This document shows, piece by piece, positions 18,957 to 28,352 of a stretch of 64,000 bases of DNA. A program made the translations under genes and the position numbers. The stretch spans positions 4,213,241 through 4,277,240 of the forward strand of contig NZ_JAUSQZ010000001.1 of assembly GCF_030811555.1 (NCBI RefSeq), written 5' to 3'. The DNA is from Kineosporia succinea. Lineage in GTDB: Bacteria > Actinomycetota > Actinomycetes > Actinomycetales > Kineosporiaceae. The notes under the pieces are model-generated. The model was not told the DNA's origin and searched no databases. It was given only the letters and a program-made list of their open reading frames with translations. The first letter of the stretch is position 1; each line of letters starts with the position of its first letter.

Positions 18957-21026
18957 TCAGTCGTCTGAGGTCACCTTCCGGTGGCGGAACGGCCACCACC
19001 AGTTCGCCGGTCCCAGCGCCGCGACCAGGGCCGGGGCCAGGACGCCCCGCACCACGGTCGCGTCGATGATGATGCCCAGCGCCAGGCCGGTGGCCAGGAT
19101 CTTCACGTCGGCGGTGGGGATCTGGCTGAGCGAGACGAAGGCCAGGAACAGGATCAGCGCCGCGCTGGTGACGAGGCGGCCGGTGCGGGCGACGCCGTGC
19201 ACGGTGGCCTCGTCGGTGCTGTGGCCGGCGTCGTGCTCCTCCTTGATGCGCGAGAGCAGGAAGACCTCGTAGTCCATCGAGAGGCCGAAGAGGAAGGCGA
19301 AGATGGCGATCGGGATCCAGACCGTGACCGCGCCGGACGGCTGACGGTCGAAGAGCAGCTCGGTGCCGTGCCCGCCCTGCCAGATCCAGACCGTGACCCC
19401 GAACGCCGCGCCCAGTGAGATCACGTTCAGCAGCAGGGCCTTCGCGGGCAGCACGATCGAGCGCAGGGCGGCGGCGAGCAACACGAAGGTGACCACGACG
19501 ATCGCCACCAGGATCCATCCGGCGCTGCCGTAGACCGACGAGATGAAGTCCTCGTCCTGCGCCGGTATCCCGCCCACCCGGGCGCCCAGGCCCTCGGCCA
19601 CGTCCCGGATCTCAGCGGCGACCGCAGCCCCGGAACGGGAGTTGGCGTCGTCCTGCGTCCAGACGTCCACCACGTACTCACCGTTCGCCGAGCGCCACTG
19701 ACCGGGAGAGGCGACGCCGCCCACGCCGTCCATCATCCGCAGTCTCGGAAGCAGGCTTTCGGGGGAGTCGGTGAGGATCTCGACCGGTGCCGAGAGTCCC
19801 GCCCCCGGGCCGTCACCGGCGAGCACCCGGATCGCGGCGGCGGGCGCACCCGACCCGGCCGCGATCGAGTCGTTGGTGGCCTGGCCCAGACGCAGCCCGA
19901 AACTGGGCAGAGCCAGCACGATCAGGGCCACGGCGGCGACGACGGCGGAGATCCAGCGGTACCGCACCACGAAACGTCCCACGCCGCGCCAGAGTCTGCT
20001 CTCCGGATCGGTGGTGCGCCGGTGCGGCCACGAAAGTCGCTGCCCCAGGATCAGAAGCAGGGCCGGCAGCAGGGTGAGCGACGCGGCGACGCTGAGGATC
20101 GGGATGAGCAGGCCGGTGTACCCGACGCTGCGGATGAACGGAACCGGCACCGCGATCAGCGCGGCCAGGCTGACGGCGACGGTGATGCCGGAGAACAGCA
20201 CGGAACGGCCGGCGGTCGACATCGCCGAACGCACAGCCTCTTCCGGGCTCGCGCCGTTGCCGGTCTCCTCGCGCCAGCGCGTCACGAGCAGCAGGGCGTA
20301 GTCGATCGCGACGCCGAGGCCGATGAGAGCCAGCAGGTACTGGACGACGAACGAGACGTCGGTGAGCCCGGTCAGTCCCCAGAGGATGGCGAACGTGGTG
20401 AGGATGGACGCGGCCGCGACGACGAGGGGCATCAGCGCCAGGAACGACCCGAACACCAGGGTGAGCACGACCGCGGCCCCGATGCCGCCGGCCAGCGTCT
20501 CGGCCAGCGCGCTGCCGCTGGTGTCGTCCTCCTCGAAGTTCAGGGCGTCGCGCCCGGTGACCACGACGGGGGTGCCGAGCTCGGCGGTCAGCTGCTCGGC
20601 GGCGGGCCGAAGGGCGGACAACGCGGGGGCGTAGGGCTGGTCGGAGGCGACGGGAACCGGGTACACGAGCACGACGCCGGTCTTCCCGTCGGCGAAGAGC
20701 AGGTCGGGGTCGTCGGCCCAGGTGGCGATGCGCGCCTTCGGGGCCGCCCGGGCCACGGTCTCGGCGACCGCCCCGGCGGTCTGATCCGGGAGCTCGCGGG
20801 TGCCGTCGCCGACCACGAGCAGCACCGGCGCCCCGTTCCCGCCCGACCCGAACGCCTCGAGAATGTCGACGTTGGTCTCGTAGGCGGGCTGCCCCGGAAG
20901 CCCGAAGTCGAAGGTCAGACGCTCGGTGGCCTTCGGCGCGGCGAAGGCGCCGAAGGCCGTGAGCGCGACCCACAGCCCCACCACCCACCAGCGTCGTGCG
21001 ATCACCAGACGGGAGAGCGTGGTCAT
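18957..21026 (-). CDS. MMPL/RND-family membrane transporter (second copy)
   Basis: The 689-residue protein has RND architecture with signatures GLGVAIDYALLLVTRWREE in the first half and LFGLSMDYEVFLLSRIKEEH in the second. It is not closely similar to the MMPL protein at 7-9 kb. The start is the ATG at 21026, six bases after GGAGG; a second ATG six bases upstream is too close to that site. It follows the siderophore ABC ATPase gene on the same strand after a 92-base gap, so siderophore or lipid export is a reasonable but unproven guess. Confidence 0.92.
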   Translation of the reverse strand: MTTLSRLVIARRWWVVGLWVALTAFGAFAAPKATERLTFDFGLPGQPAYETNVDILEAFGSGGNGAPVLLVVGDGTRELPDQTAGAVAETVARAAPKARIATWADDPDLLFADGKTGVVLVYPVPVASDQPYAPALSALRPAAEQLTAELGTPVVVTGRDALNFEEDDTSGSALAETLAGGIGAAVVLTLVFGSFLALMPLVVAAASILTTFAILWGLTGLTDVSFVVQYLLALIGLGVAIDYALLLVTRWREETGNGASPEEAVRSAMSTAGRSVLFSGITVAVSLAALIAVPVPFIRSVGYTGLLIPILSVAASLTLLPALLLILGQRLSWPHRRTTDPESRLWRGVGRFVVRYRWISAVVAAVALIVLALPSFGLRLGQATNDSIAAGSGAPAAAIRVLAGDGPGAGLSAPVEILTDSPESLLPRLRMMDGVGGVASPGQWRSANGEYVVDVWTQDDANSRSGAAVAAEIRDVAEGLGARVGGIPAQDEDFISSVYGSAGWILVAIVVVTFVLLAAALRSIVLPAKALLLNVISLGAAFGVTVWIWQGGHGTELLFDRQPSGAVTVWIPIAIFAFLFGLSMDYEVFLLSRIKEEHDAGHSTDEATVHGVARTGRLVTSAALILFLAFVSLSQIPTADVKILATGLALGIIIDATVVRGVLAPALVAALGPANWWWPFRHRKVTSDD

Positions 21027-21118
21027 GAGCATCCTCCGGGCAGAGTCAGGGACCGGCCAAGATCACGTGAGCACCATGGGCACGGTATCCACGCAGGCCC
21101 CGACGTGCTCGCCGGAAG

Positions 21119-21955
21119 TCACGCCTTTTCTGGCGGGGGGAGACCGACCGAAGCGTCCACCATGTGGTGCCGCCCCATCGGCAGCATCAGGGGCCCGCCC
21201 GACGTCGGGTCGATGATGACCTTCGAGTCGAGCCCGAACACCGCCCGCACGGTGTCCTCGGTCAGCACCTCGGCGGGAAGACCGGCTGCGTGCACCTTTC
21301 CGGCGGCGAGGGCCACCAGGTGGTCGGCGTACCGCGCGGCCAGGTTCAGGTCGTGCAGCACCATCACCACCGTCGTGCCGCGCGAGCGGTTCAGGTCGGT
21401 GAGCAGGTCCAGCACCTCGACCTGGTGCTGCACGTCGAGGAAGGTCGTGGGCTCGTCGAGCAGCAGCAGATCGGTCTCCTGGGCGAGGGCCATCGCGATC
21501 CACACCCGCTGCCGCTGACCGCCGGAGAGCTCGTCCACCGCTCGGTCGGCCAGCTCCACGGTGTGGGTGGCCTCGAGTGCGGCGGCCACGGCCAGGTCGT
21601 CGGCCGCGGACCAGCGTGAGAACACCCCCTGGTGCGGGTGCCGGCCGCGTCCGACCAGATCGGAGACCGTGATGCCCTCGGGCGCGATGGGTGACTGGGG
21701 AAGCAGACCGAGGGTGCGGGCCAGTTCCTTCGCGGGGAGCTTGTGCACCTCCTTGCCGTCGAGCAGCACCTGCCCGGCGCGGGGCGGGAGCAGCCGTGAC
21801 ATCGACCGCAGCAGGGTGGACTTGCCGCACGCGTTGGCCCCGACGATCGCCGTGACCTTTCCCGGCGCCACGGCCAGTTCCAGGCCCTCGATGACCGTGC
21901 GGTCCTTGTAACCCAGGCTGAGATTCTCGGCACTGAGCTGGTGTTCGGCGGTCAC
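21119..21955 (-). CDS. ATPase of the iron-siderophore ABC importer
   Basis: The 278-residue ABC ATPase powers uptake of ferric siderophore through the two FecCD-type permeases encoded just upstream. Walker A is VGANACGKST, the signature is LSGGQRQRVWIAMALAQ, Walker B is LLLLDEPTTFLD, and the switch His is in VLHDLNLAARYADH. All catalytic residues are present. The GTG start overlaps the permease stop (GTGA), so translation is coupled. FepC/FecE-like length and the C-terminal GRHHMVDAS tail are typical of the family. Confidence 0.95.
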   Translation of the reverse strand: MTAEHQLSAENLSLGYKDRTVIEGLELAVAPGKVTAIVGANACGKSTLLRSMSRLLPPRAGQVLLDGKEVHKLPAKELARTLGLLPQSPIAPEGITVSDLVGRGRHPHQGVFSRWSAADDLAVAAALEATHTVELADRAVDELSGGQRQRVWIAMALAQETDLLLLDEPTTFLDVQHQVEVLDLLTDLNRSRGTTVVMVLHDLNLAARYADHLVALAAGKVHAAGLPAEVLTEDTVRAVFGLDSKVIIDPTSGGPLMLPMGRHHMVDASVGLPPPEKA

Positions 21956-23004
21956 AGTGCTCCTGAGGCCCGGTTCGAGCGGATGATGAGATAGATCAGG
22001 TAGGGCGCGCCCAGCACGCCGGTGACGACGCCGACCGGGAAGCGGGTGCCCAGCGCGTACTGCCCCGCGAAGTCGGCCACGAGCACCAGCAGCGCCCCGA
22101 CCAGGGCCGAGGGCAGCAGCAACGAGTGCCCCGGGCCGACCAGGCGGGCGGCGATCGGGCCGGCCAGGAACGCCAGGAACGCGATCGGGCCGGTGGCCGA
22201 GGTGGCGAAGGCGATCAGGCCGACCGCGCACACCACCACGAGCAGGCGGGTGCGGTCGACACGGACGCCCAGGGCCGACGCGGTGTCGTCACCCAGCTGA
22301 AGCATCGAAAGGTCGCGGGAACCAAGGAGAAGCAGCGGCACCAGCACGACCATCGTGACCAGCACCGTCACCACCTCTTCCCAGCGCACCCCGTTCAGGC
22401 TGCCGGTGAGCCAGCGCAGTGCTTCCTGCAGGTCCCACTGCCCGGCCGTCGAGAGCACGTACGAGATGATCGAGTTCATCATCGCCGCGATCCCGATGCC
22501 GATGAGGATCAGCCGGATACCGCTCACGCCGTCCTTGTAGGCCAGCAGGTACACGCACAGGGCCACGCCGAGCCCGGCCGTGATCGCGAAGACGGACACC
22601 GCGGAACCGGAAAGGCCCAGCGTGATGATCGCGACGGCCGCGGCCGCGCTCGCCCCGGTGCTGATCCCGATGATGTCCGGGCTGGCCAGGGGATTGCGCA
22701 GCATGGTCTGAAAGGTGACGCCGCCCAGACCGAACGAGGCGCCCGCCAGCACGGCGAGACAGGTGCGGGGCAGGCGCAGGCGCCCGACGGTGAAGGTCGC
22801 GCCCTGGACCTCCTGACCGACGATGACGCGAAGAACGTCGGAGGCCGGGTAGAACGTGCGGCCCACCATCAGCGAGATCGCGGCCATGACCACGATCAGG
22901 ACCGAGAGAACCGCGACCACGGCGAACAGACGGCGCTGACGACGCCGCCGCCCCTGGGTGACAGCAGAAACCGTTGCGGTAGAGGCAGTACGAAGATCAG
23001 TCAC
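21952..23004 (-). CDS. FecCD-family siderophore permease (second subunit)
   Basis: The 350-residue inner-membrane permease has the FecCD family pattern of about nine or ten helices and the conserved stretches RLPRTCLAVLAGASFGLGG and NPLASPDIIGISTGAS. The loop contacting the ATPase lies in LGDDTASALGVRVDR. It forms a heterodimer with the next permease. The GTG start overlaps that gene's stop. A longer upstream reading would not be membrane-like and is rejected. Confidence 0.93.
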   Translation of the reverse strand: MTDLRTASTATVSAVTQGRRRRQRRLFAVVAVLSVLIVVMAAISLMVGRTFYPASDVLRVIVGQEVQGATFTVGRLRLPRTCLAVLAGASFGLGGVTFQTMLRNPLASPDIIGISTGASAAAAVAIITLGLSGSAVSVFAITAGLGVALCVYLLAYKDGVSGIRLILIGIGIAAMMNSIISYVLSTAGQWDLQEALRWLTGSLNGVRWEEVVTVLVTMVVLVPLLLLGSRDLSMLQLGDDTASALGVRVDRTRLLVVVCAVGLIAFATSATGPIAFLAFLAGPIAARLVGPGHSLLLPSALVGALLVLVADFAGQYALGTRFPVGVVTGVLGAPYLIYLIIRSNRASGAL

Positions 23005-24044
23005 AGGGCGCGCACCTTCTGGCGGCGGACGATGTAGATGAAGAACGGTGCCCCCACCAGTGCGGTGACGATGCCGACCTCGATCTCGGCCGGGCGGGCC
23101 ACGATCCGGCCGATCACGTCGGCCGCCAGCAGCAGGCTGGCGCCGGTCAGCGCGGTGAAGGGCAGCAGCCAGCGGTGGTCGGGCCCGACGAGCAGGCGGC
23201 ACAGATGAGGGACGACGAGGCCGACGAAGCCGATCGGCCCGCAGATCGCGGTGGCCGCCCCACAGAGCATGACCGCGCCCAGCGACGCCAGACCTCGGGC
23301 CGGCGCGACGCGTTCACCGAGACCGGCCGCCACGTCGTCGCCCAGGGCCAGCGAGTTCAGGCTGCGCGCCGACAGCAGGCAGATCACCAGGCCGACGGCC
23401 AGGAACGGCACGACCTGCCCGATCCGCTCGAACGTGGCTCCGCCCACGCCGCCGATCTGCCACGACTGCACGTTCTCGGAGATGTCACCCCGGGGCAGGA
23501 TCACGGCGGTGACGAACGAGACGAGTGCCGCCGACGTGGCCGCCCCCGCCAACGCGAGTTTCAGCGGTGTCGGACCACCACGTCCCAGAGAACCGACCGC
23601 GTAGACGAACACGGCTGCCAGCCCGGCCCCGGCGATGGCCACCCAGATGTAGCTGTTCGGGTTGCTGAGCCCGAACCAGGCCAGGCCCACGACCACGGCG
23701 AGCGAGGCGCCCATGTTGATGCCGAGGATGCCGGGATCGGCCAGCGGGTTGCGGGTCACCCCCTGGAAAACGGTGCCGGACACGGCCAGTGAGGCACCGG
23801 CGAGCACGGCCAGCACGGTGCGCGGGATCCTGACCCTGATCACCGCCTCGTCGAGGGTGTCGTCGGCGCCGTTCAACGCGTCCCACATCGTGCCCACCGC
23901 GACGAAACGCGTGCCGATGGCGATAGACGCCACCATCAGCACGGCCAGCAGGGCCAGGCAGACGAAGAACCACAGCACGCGCACACGCCTCGGGCGCCGC
24001 ACGACGGCGGCGCCCGAGGGTGTCACGGATTCAGTCGTGCTCAC
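23001..24044 (-). CDS. FecCD-family siderophore permease (first subunit)
   Basis: The 347-residue permease is the partner of the downstream FecCD protein. Family signatures include RIPRTVLAVLAGASLAVSG, NPLADPGILGINMGASL and LGDDVAAGLGERVAPARG. About nine hydrophobic helices run to the C-terminal GAPFFIYIVRRQK. The GTG start overlaps the stop of the binding-protein gene by GTGA, so all four importer genes are probably made from one mRNA under the iron box upstream. Confidence 0.93.
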   Translation of the reverse strand: MSTTESVTPSGAAVVRRPRRVRVLWFFVCLALLAVLMVASIAIGTRFVAVGTMWDALNGADDTLDEAVIRVRIPRTVLAVLAGASLAVSGTVFQGVTRNPLADPGILGINMGASLAVVVGLAWFGLSNPNSYIWVAIAGAGLAAVFVYAVGSLGRGGPTPLKLALAGAATSAALVSFVTAVILPRGDISENVQSWQIGGVGGATFERIGQVVPFLAVGLVICLLSARSLNSLALGDDVAAGLGERVAPARGLASLGAVMLCGAATAICGPIGFVGLVVPHLCRLLVGPDHRWLLPFTALTGASLLLAADVIGRIVARPAEIEVGIVTALVGAPFFIYIVRRQKVRAL

Positions 24045-25099
24045 TGAGCGGCGTCGACCTTGTCGGCCGCGTCGGCGAGCATCTTGACGTAGTCGTCGAG
24101 CACGTAGCTGATGGCGAGCGGCGTCGGGTTGGCGGCCGTGCCGACCTCGCTGGTGCCGTCGAGGGCCACGATGGCGCCGCTCGCGACCGCGGGCATCTTC
24201 GACAGGATCGGGTCGTCCTTCAGCTGCTTGAGCAGCTTGTCGTCGCCGTAGGTCACGATGATCTCGACGTCGTCGAAGGTGTCGACGGTCTCGGCGCTGA
24301 CCTCCTGCGAGAACTCATCGGTCTGGGCGGAGGCGTCGGCGATGCTGCCCGGCGTGCCCATGCCCAGGTCGGTGAAGAACTGCGCGCGGGTGTCCTTGTC
24401 GGTGTAGAAGCTGACCTTGCTCAGGTCGGCGGTGTCGACGTGGGTGAGGAACATCGTCTTCTTGCCGGCGATCTGCGGGTACTTGGCCGCCGCGTCCTTC
24501 ATCTGGGACTCGATGCTCGCGATGAGCTCGTCGCCCTGGGTGGCCTGGCCCATGGCCTGGCTGCTCAGCTTGATCATGTCGCGCCAGCTGGTCTCCCACG
24601 GACCGTTCGGGTAGGCGACGGTCGGGGCGATCTCGGAGAGGGTCTTATAGTCCTCGGCCGTCATGCCCGAATAGGTGGCCAGGATCAGGTCGGGCTGGGT
24701 GTCGGCCACGGCCTCGAAGTCGATGCCGTCGGTCTCGTCGAACAGCACCGGCGTGGTGTCGCTCTTCAGCTCGGTCAGCTTGTCCTTGACCCAGGGCAGG
24801 TAGCCGTCGCCGTCCGCGTCACCGAAGTTGGCCTTGGCCAGGCCGACCGGGACGACGCCCAGGGCCAGCGGCACCTCGTGGTTGGCCCACTGAACGGTGG
24901 CGACGCGCTCAGGCTTCTTCTCGACGACGGTCTCGCCCAGCGCGTGCTTGACCGTGATGGGGAACGACGCCCCGGACGCGCTGGAGGTCTCGGAGGTGGA
25001 GCTGCCGGCCTCGGAGTCCGAGCCGCCTCCACAGGCGGCCAGGACGAGGGCGGCTGCGGCGGTGACCGCACCCGTCATCAGGCGACGACGTGAGAACAC
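24041..25099 (-). CDS. ferric siderophore-binding lipoprotein of the ABC importer
   Basis: The 352-residue substrate-binding protein has a lipoprotein signal (MFSRRRLMTGAVTAAAALVL followed by AACGGG, with the lipobox Cys). An acidic Ser/Glu linker precedes the periplasmic-binding-protein type III fold (PERVATVQWANHEVPLALGV, FDETDGIDFEAVADTQPDLI). FepB/FhuD-like proteins deliver ferric siderophores to the permease. The GTG start has AAAGGAAA upstream. It is the first gene of the importer operon, and the iron box lies about 95 bases upstream. Confidence 0.95.
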   Translation of the reverse strand: MFSRRRLMTGAVTAAAALVLAACGGGSDSEAGSSTSETSSASGASFPITVKHALGETVVEKKPERVATVQWANHEVPLALGVVPVGLAKANFGDADGDGYLPWVKDKLTELKSDTTPVLFDETDGIDFEAVADTQPDLILATYSGMTAEDYKTLSEIAPTVAYPNGPWETSWRDMIKLSSQAMGQATQGDELIASIESQMKDAAAKYPQIAGKKTMFLTHVDTADLSKVSFYTDKDTRAQFFTDLGMGTPGSIADASAQTDEFSQEVSAETVDTFDDVEIIVTYGDDKLLKQLKDDPILSKMPAVASGAIVALDGTSEVGTAANPTPLAISYVLDDYVKMLADAADKVDAAQ

Positions 25100-25192
25100 G
25101 GTGTTTCCTTTCGCGCGGACCTCCCGGTCGGGAAGGAGGGCGCGTGCTGTTGGGGACGACGTTTCGCCGTGGATCCATAGGAGATCGCAAGC

Positions 25193-25211
25193 ATTGGCTA
25201 GCCTAACCTTA
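25193..25211 (-). promoter_or_regulatory. iron box (IdeR/DmdR/DtxR-type operator)
   Basis: Read on the importer strand this is TAAGGTTAGGCTAGCCAAT. It matches the actinobacterial iron-box consensus TTAGGTTAGGCTAACCTAA at 15 of 19 positions, including the core AGGTTAGGCTA. A DtxR-family repressor bound to Fe2+ would shut the siderophore importer off in iron-replete cells. Confidence 0.85.
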
Positions 25212-25314
25212 CTTCGCCCACGCCCGGTTCACGTCGAATGCTCACTGTGACCGTTCTGTTTTCCTTCCGTTACCCCTCTGGTTCGTTGCGGGGCGACAGG
25301 CGTTGAATAGGTGG

Positions 25315-25815
25315 ATGAGTGCTGCCGAACTGAGGGTGTGGGACGGGCCGGCCACGATGGAGCACTTCGCCGACGTGCGCGGTGTGTACCACCTCGCCCA
25401 CCCGAGACACTCGCTGGCAGACCACCGCGACCTGCTCACGCGTCAGGCGGCCGCGCCGGGGTTCATGACGGTCGCGGCTTTCGAGGGCGAGCACCTCGTC
25501 GGGTGCGTCTACGGTGGCCCGCTTCAACTGGGGACGCGGTGGTGGCACGGTCTGGAACCGCACCAGGGCGCGGATTTCAGTTGGGAGGACGGCATGCGCA
25601 CGTTCGCCGTGCTCGACCTGTGCCTGGTGCCGGGTTCTCCCGCGGAACTGGGGGACGAGCTGGCGCGGGCGCTGCTGTCGCACCGGCGTGAGCAGCGGGC
25701 GACCACGAAATCGCCCGTGGCGGCCGGGATCGCATCGCTCGGATGGGGGCGTCGAGGATCGGCGCCCGGGCCTGAGCACGACGTGGTCGTCTGGGTGCGT
25801 GAGCTGCCGGTCTAG
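25315..25815 (+). CDS. GNAT-like acetyltransferase
   Basis: The 166-residue protein shows a GNAT-like strand pair (FMTVAAFEGEHLVGCVYGG) and a later VLDLCLVPGSPAELGDELARALL. The second resembles the acetyl-CoA-binding V-motif and helix, although the classic Q/RxxGxG/A is not evident. Either it is a divergent GNAT protein or the assignment is wrong. The start could be ATG 25315 (short spacing to AGGTGG) or TTG 25303. It is divergent from the siderophore operon. Confidence 0.6.
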   Translation: MSAAELRVWDGPATMEHFADVRGVYHLAHPRHSLADHRDLLTRQAAAPGFMTVAAFEGEHLVGCVYGGPLQLGTRWWHGLEPHQGADFSWEDGMRTFAVLDLCLVPGSPAELGDELARALLSHRREQRATTKSPVAAGIASLGWGRRGSAPGPEHDVVVWVRELPV

Positions 25816-25840
25816 GTCGTGCGGGTCGGCCGATCGTGAA

Positions 25841-26671
25841 TCAGGGGTGACCGGGCCAGGTCTCGTGACGCTCGGGGTCGACGACGAAGCGGAAGGTGCC
25901 GCGCTCCTCGTACTCCTTCACCGGCACCAGGTGCCAGGACTCGTCGGACGGGTCGGCGTCGGGAGAGGCGACGACGCCGACGAAGCCGGTGGGAACCGTC
26001 TCGTGCCAGTCGGCCCAGGCCTGGCGGGCGATGGGGCCGGCCTTGCGCACCCAGGCCGGGCGGCGCGTCGGGGGCTTGCCGCTCATCGGCTCCGGCTCGG
26101 GGGCCAGAGCCTCGGGAGCGTCCGGGGTCTGGGGCCCGTCCGGGGCTTCGGGGGTGCGCGGAGTGCGGGCGGGGAGCGGGTTTTCGCTGTTGTTCGTGGC
26201 GGTCATCAGGGCGGTCAGCTGGGGGTGGACGGAGGACGCGTCGGGCTGGGTCACGCGGGGTTCGATCGCCTTGAAGGTGGTCGCCTTGTGAGTGGTCGCC
26301 GGGGGAGTGGTCGCCGCGGGGAGGGCGATACCGGAGGGGGACGTGACGGCGGCCAGCTCGTCGGCGAGAACGGTGGTGTAGCAGGCGGGATGGGCCTGCT
26401 GCTGAAGTTCGTGGGCGCGGGTCACCGTGTCCTCGGGGAAGAGGGTGGGGAAGGTGATGGCGACGATGGCCCAGTGCGGATCGGTCTCACTGTCCCGGTA
26501 CCAGCCGGTGCGCACCTGCCAGGCGCCGTGGACGCGGGCGTTGAGCTGCCGCGGCACGAAGTAGCCGGTGCTCGAGTCGGTGTGCACGCGCAGGATGCCG
26601 TCGTCGCCCACCGGTTCGAACGAGCGGATGCTGCCCCAGGGACTCAGGGACGGCGTTTCGGTGGTGAGCAT
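25841..26671 (-). CDS. hypothetical protein with a proline/threonine-rich middle
   Basis: No family was recognised in this 276-residue protein. Residues 1-105 look folded and include WGSIRSFEPVGDDGILRVHT and HWAIVAITFPTLFPEDTV. Residues 110-200 are low-complexity, rich in Thr, Pro and Ala. The last 75 residues are aromatic-rich (PAWVRKAGPIARQAWADWHE, GTFRFVVDPERHETWPG). There is no signal peptide. The ATG at 26671 has AGGAGG nine bases upstream, which fixes the start even though the reading frame stays open for another kilobase. Confidence 0.65.
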   Translation of the reverse strand: MLTTETPSLSPWGSIRSFEPVGDDGILRVHTDSSTGYFVPRQLNARVHGAWQVRTGWYRDSETDPHWAIVAITFPTLFPEDTVTRAHELQQQAHPACYTTVLADELAAVTSPSGIALPAATTPPATTHKATTFKAIEPRVTQPDASSVHPQLTALMTATNNSENPLPARTPRTPEAPDGPQTPDAPEALAPEPEPMSGKPPTRRPAWVRKAGPIARQAWADWHETVPTGFVGVVASPDADPSDESWHLVPVKEYEERGTFRFVVDPERHETWPGHP

Positions 26672-27196
26672 CGGTTCGGTCCTCCTGTTGGTGCGTGGCG
26701 CGTGCCCGCCAAGTGGGGGAGCCAGTGACGAAACCGGCTCTCTGTGACAGGTGAGGCATCGACGGTAACTGACTTCTGCCCGGATGTGGACAGGTATAGG
26801 CGATGTGATTTGCCCCGGCATAGATACAACGTCCCTGGTCAGGGCCCTGCGATAGTGCTCGGAGTCGCGCTGCGTAGTGGATGCGCGCCGACGTTGTCGA
26901 GATGACCGGCCCGATCGTGCGGGGAGCGGTGCTTCGGCGATGAACCCCTTGGCTCTCGGTGATCGCGGGTGTGACGGTGTCGCCGACCGAAAAAATCTCG
27001 GGAAGCGAGACCGGATCTCGGGAGGATCTGGCGCCGATGTCCCGGGAGCGACGATTCGACGCTGTCCCGAGGCTGGCAGAGCGTGCCGTCTCCTCCGGGT
27101 GCGCAGGCCCGGTTCACCGGTTGGATCGGCACCCGGCTCACCTGCCATGCTGCTGCGGCCCGGGGAACGGATGCCCTGGTCCGGAGGGATGAGTCG
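26672..27196. other. intergenic region without a recognisable gene
   Basis: This is a 525-base gap between divergent genes. Reading frames inside it are short, Arg/Pro-rich and unconvincing in all six frames. It must hold both promoters. A short A-run (CCGAAAAAATC) and several GGATCTCGGGA-like repeats are visible, but I could not match them to a known RNA element. Confidence 0.5.
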
Positions 27197-27736
27197 ATGA
27201 AGCGGTTCGTGGTGGCGGTGGCCGCAGTCGGTCTTGCGGTGACCGGATGTGGCGGCGGGAGCTCGTCGGGTGGTGGTGCCGACGCGTCCACCATTGAAAA
27301 GACCCCGCAGACCACCTGGAGCCCCGGTGCGGCCCAGGCGGCCGAACTCGGCAAGATCAAGCTCGAGCTGGTGGGCCTGAAGAACTCGACGACGGCGAAG
27401 GCCGCCGAGTCGCGCACCGAGCAGATGATCGCCCTGGAGAAGCTGCTGACGTCGATGGCCACGGACGCCGGCGCGGACGGCATCGGGCAGGTCGCGTGCT
27501 CGGTGATGCCGGTGCAGCTCCTGACCTACGGCGAGAAGGACTACGCCGAGCTGATCGCCATGACGCTCGGGGCCTACTGGACGTCGGCGGTGAAGGCAGT
27601 GGACTCGGGGGCGTACACGTCGTTCGCGGCGGTGAAGCTGGACGAGAAGACCTCGGCCGCCTGCCCCGACGTGCGGGCGGACGTGCTGAAGGCCAGCGGG
27701 CTCGGAAGCCTGAACGAGTTGTACTTCGGCAACTGA
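27197..27736 (+). CDS. small lipoprotein of unknown function
   Basis: The 179-residue protein begins with a lipoprotein signal (MKRFVVAVAAVGLAV followed by TGCGGG), then a Gly/Ser linker. The mature part is mainly helical, with two cysteines (ACSVMPVQ and SAACPDV). No known domain is seen. ATG 27197 has GGAGGG eight bases upstream. The stop is 60 bases before the Excalibur gene on the same strand. Confidence 0.75.
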   Translation: MKRFVVAVAAVGLAVTGCGGGSSSGGGADASTIEKTPQTTWSPGAAQAAELGKIKLELVGLKNSTTAKAAESRTEQMIALEKLLTSMATDAGADGIGQVACSVMPVQLLTYGEKDYAELIAMTLGAYWTSAVKAVDSGAYTSFAAVKLDEKTSAACPDVRADVLKASGLGSLNELYFGN

Positions 27737-27795
27737 GGTCCCGAGCTTTCCCATTTGTCCCACAGGGCACCGCAGGTTCCCTTATCGTCACCGAC

Positions 27796-28134
27796 ATGAG
27801 ACGCATTGCAACAATCGGTGTCATGACGTTGGGGCTGGCCGTGGCGGGGCTGGCCGGAGTGCCGAGTGCCACGGCGGCCTCGTCCGCGCCGGCCCAGCTC
27901 GTGGCCGCGCAGTCGTACGAGGCGGCTGCCGCGAAGAAGCCGAAGGTGTACAAGAACTGCACGGCGCTGCACAAGGACTACCAGCACGGCATCCGCAAGA
28001 AGGGTGGCAAGGACGTGGTGAAGGGCAAGAGCAAGCCGGTGCCCTCGAGCCTCATTCCCATCCGCACCGCGCTGTACAAGGTCAACACCAAGCTCGACCG
28101 CGACAAGGACGGCGTGGCCTGCGAGGCTCGCTGA
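27796..28134 (+). CDS. secreted Excalibur calcium-binding domain protein
   Basis: The 112-residue protein has an N-terminal signal peptide ending near ATAA. It ends in an Excalibur domain: YKNCTALHKDYQHGI with the first cysteine, then DRDKDGVACEAR carrying the DxDxDGxxC calcium-binding loop. This extracellular domain is common in actinobacterial surface proteins and nucleases, and here it is the only domain. The middle is very lysine-rich, which may favour cell-wall binding. Confidence 0.9.
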   Translation: MRRIATIGVMTLGLAVAGLAGVPSATAASSAPAQLVAAQSYEAAAAKKPKVYKNCTALHKDYQHGIRKKGGKDVVKGKSKPVPSSLIPIRTALYKVNTKLDRDKDGVACEAR

Positions 28135-28271
28135 GCTTTCGTTCCGGCTGATCACGGGGTGGAGGCCGGTGCACTCCCGGGCAGAGATGCTGTCCTGAGC
28201 GGGGAAGTGGTTCTCGGGCAGCAGCTCTGGGTGACGTCAATGGCGTCGCCCGTGAGTAGGTCGAGGTCCGT

Positions 28272-28308
28272 GCGGGGAGTCGGCGAGGACGACCACGGGA
28301 CTCCCCGC
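28272..28308. terminator. hairpin between convergent genes
   Basis: GCGGGGAGTC and GACTCCCCGC form a perfect 10-bp stem around a 17-base loop, between the Excalibur stop and the convergent stop at 28353. A terminator role is likely from position. The loop is long for a classical intrinsic terminator. Confidence 0.5.
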
Positions 28309-28352
28309 AGAGTCGCGGCTTCTCGCGGCACCCCCTCCACCTGGCCGGTTCT

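Noticed and set aside
7023-21026. The two MMPL transporters as a recent duplication
   Set aside because: They share only family motifs, differ in length and sequence throughout, and sit in different contexts.
26672-27763. N-terminal extension of the hypothetical minus-strand gene to 640 residues
   Set aside because: The upstream part is Arg/Pro/Ser-rich, overlaps the divergent lipoprotein gene, and a good ribosome site marks ATG 26671.
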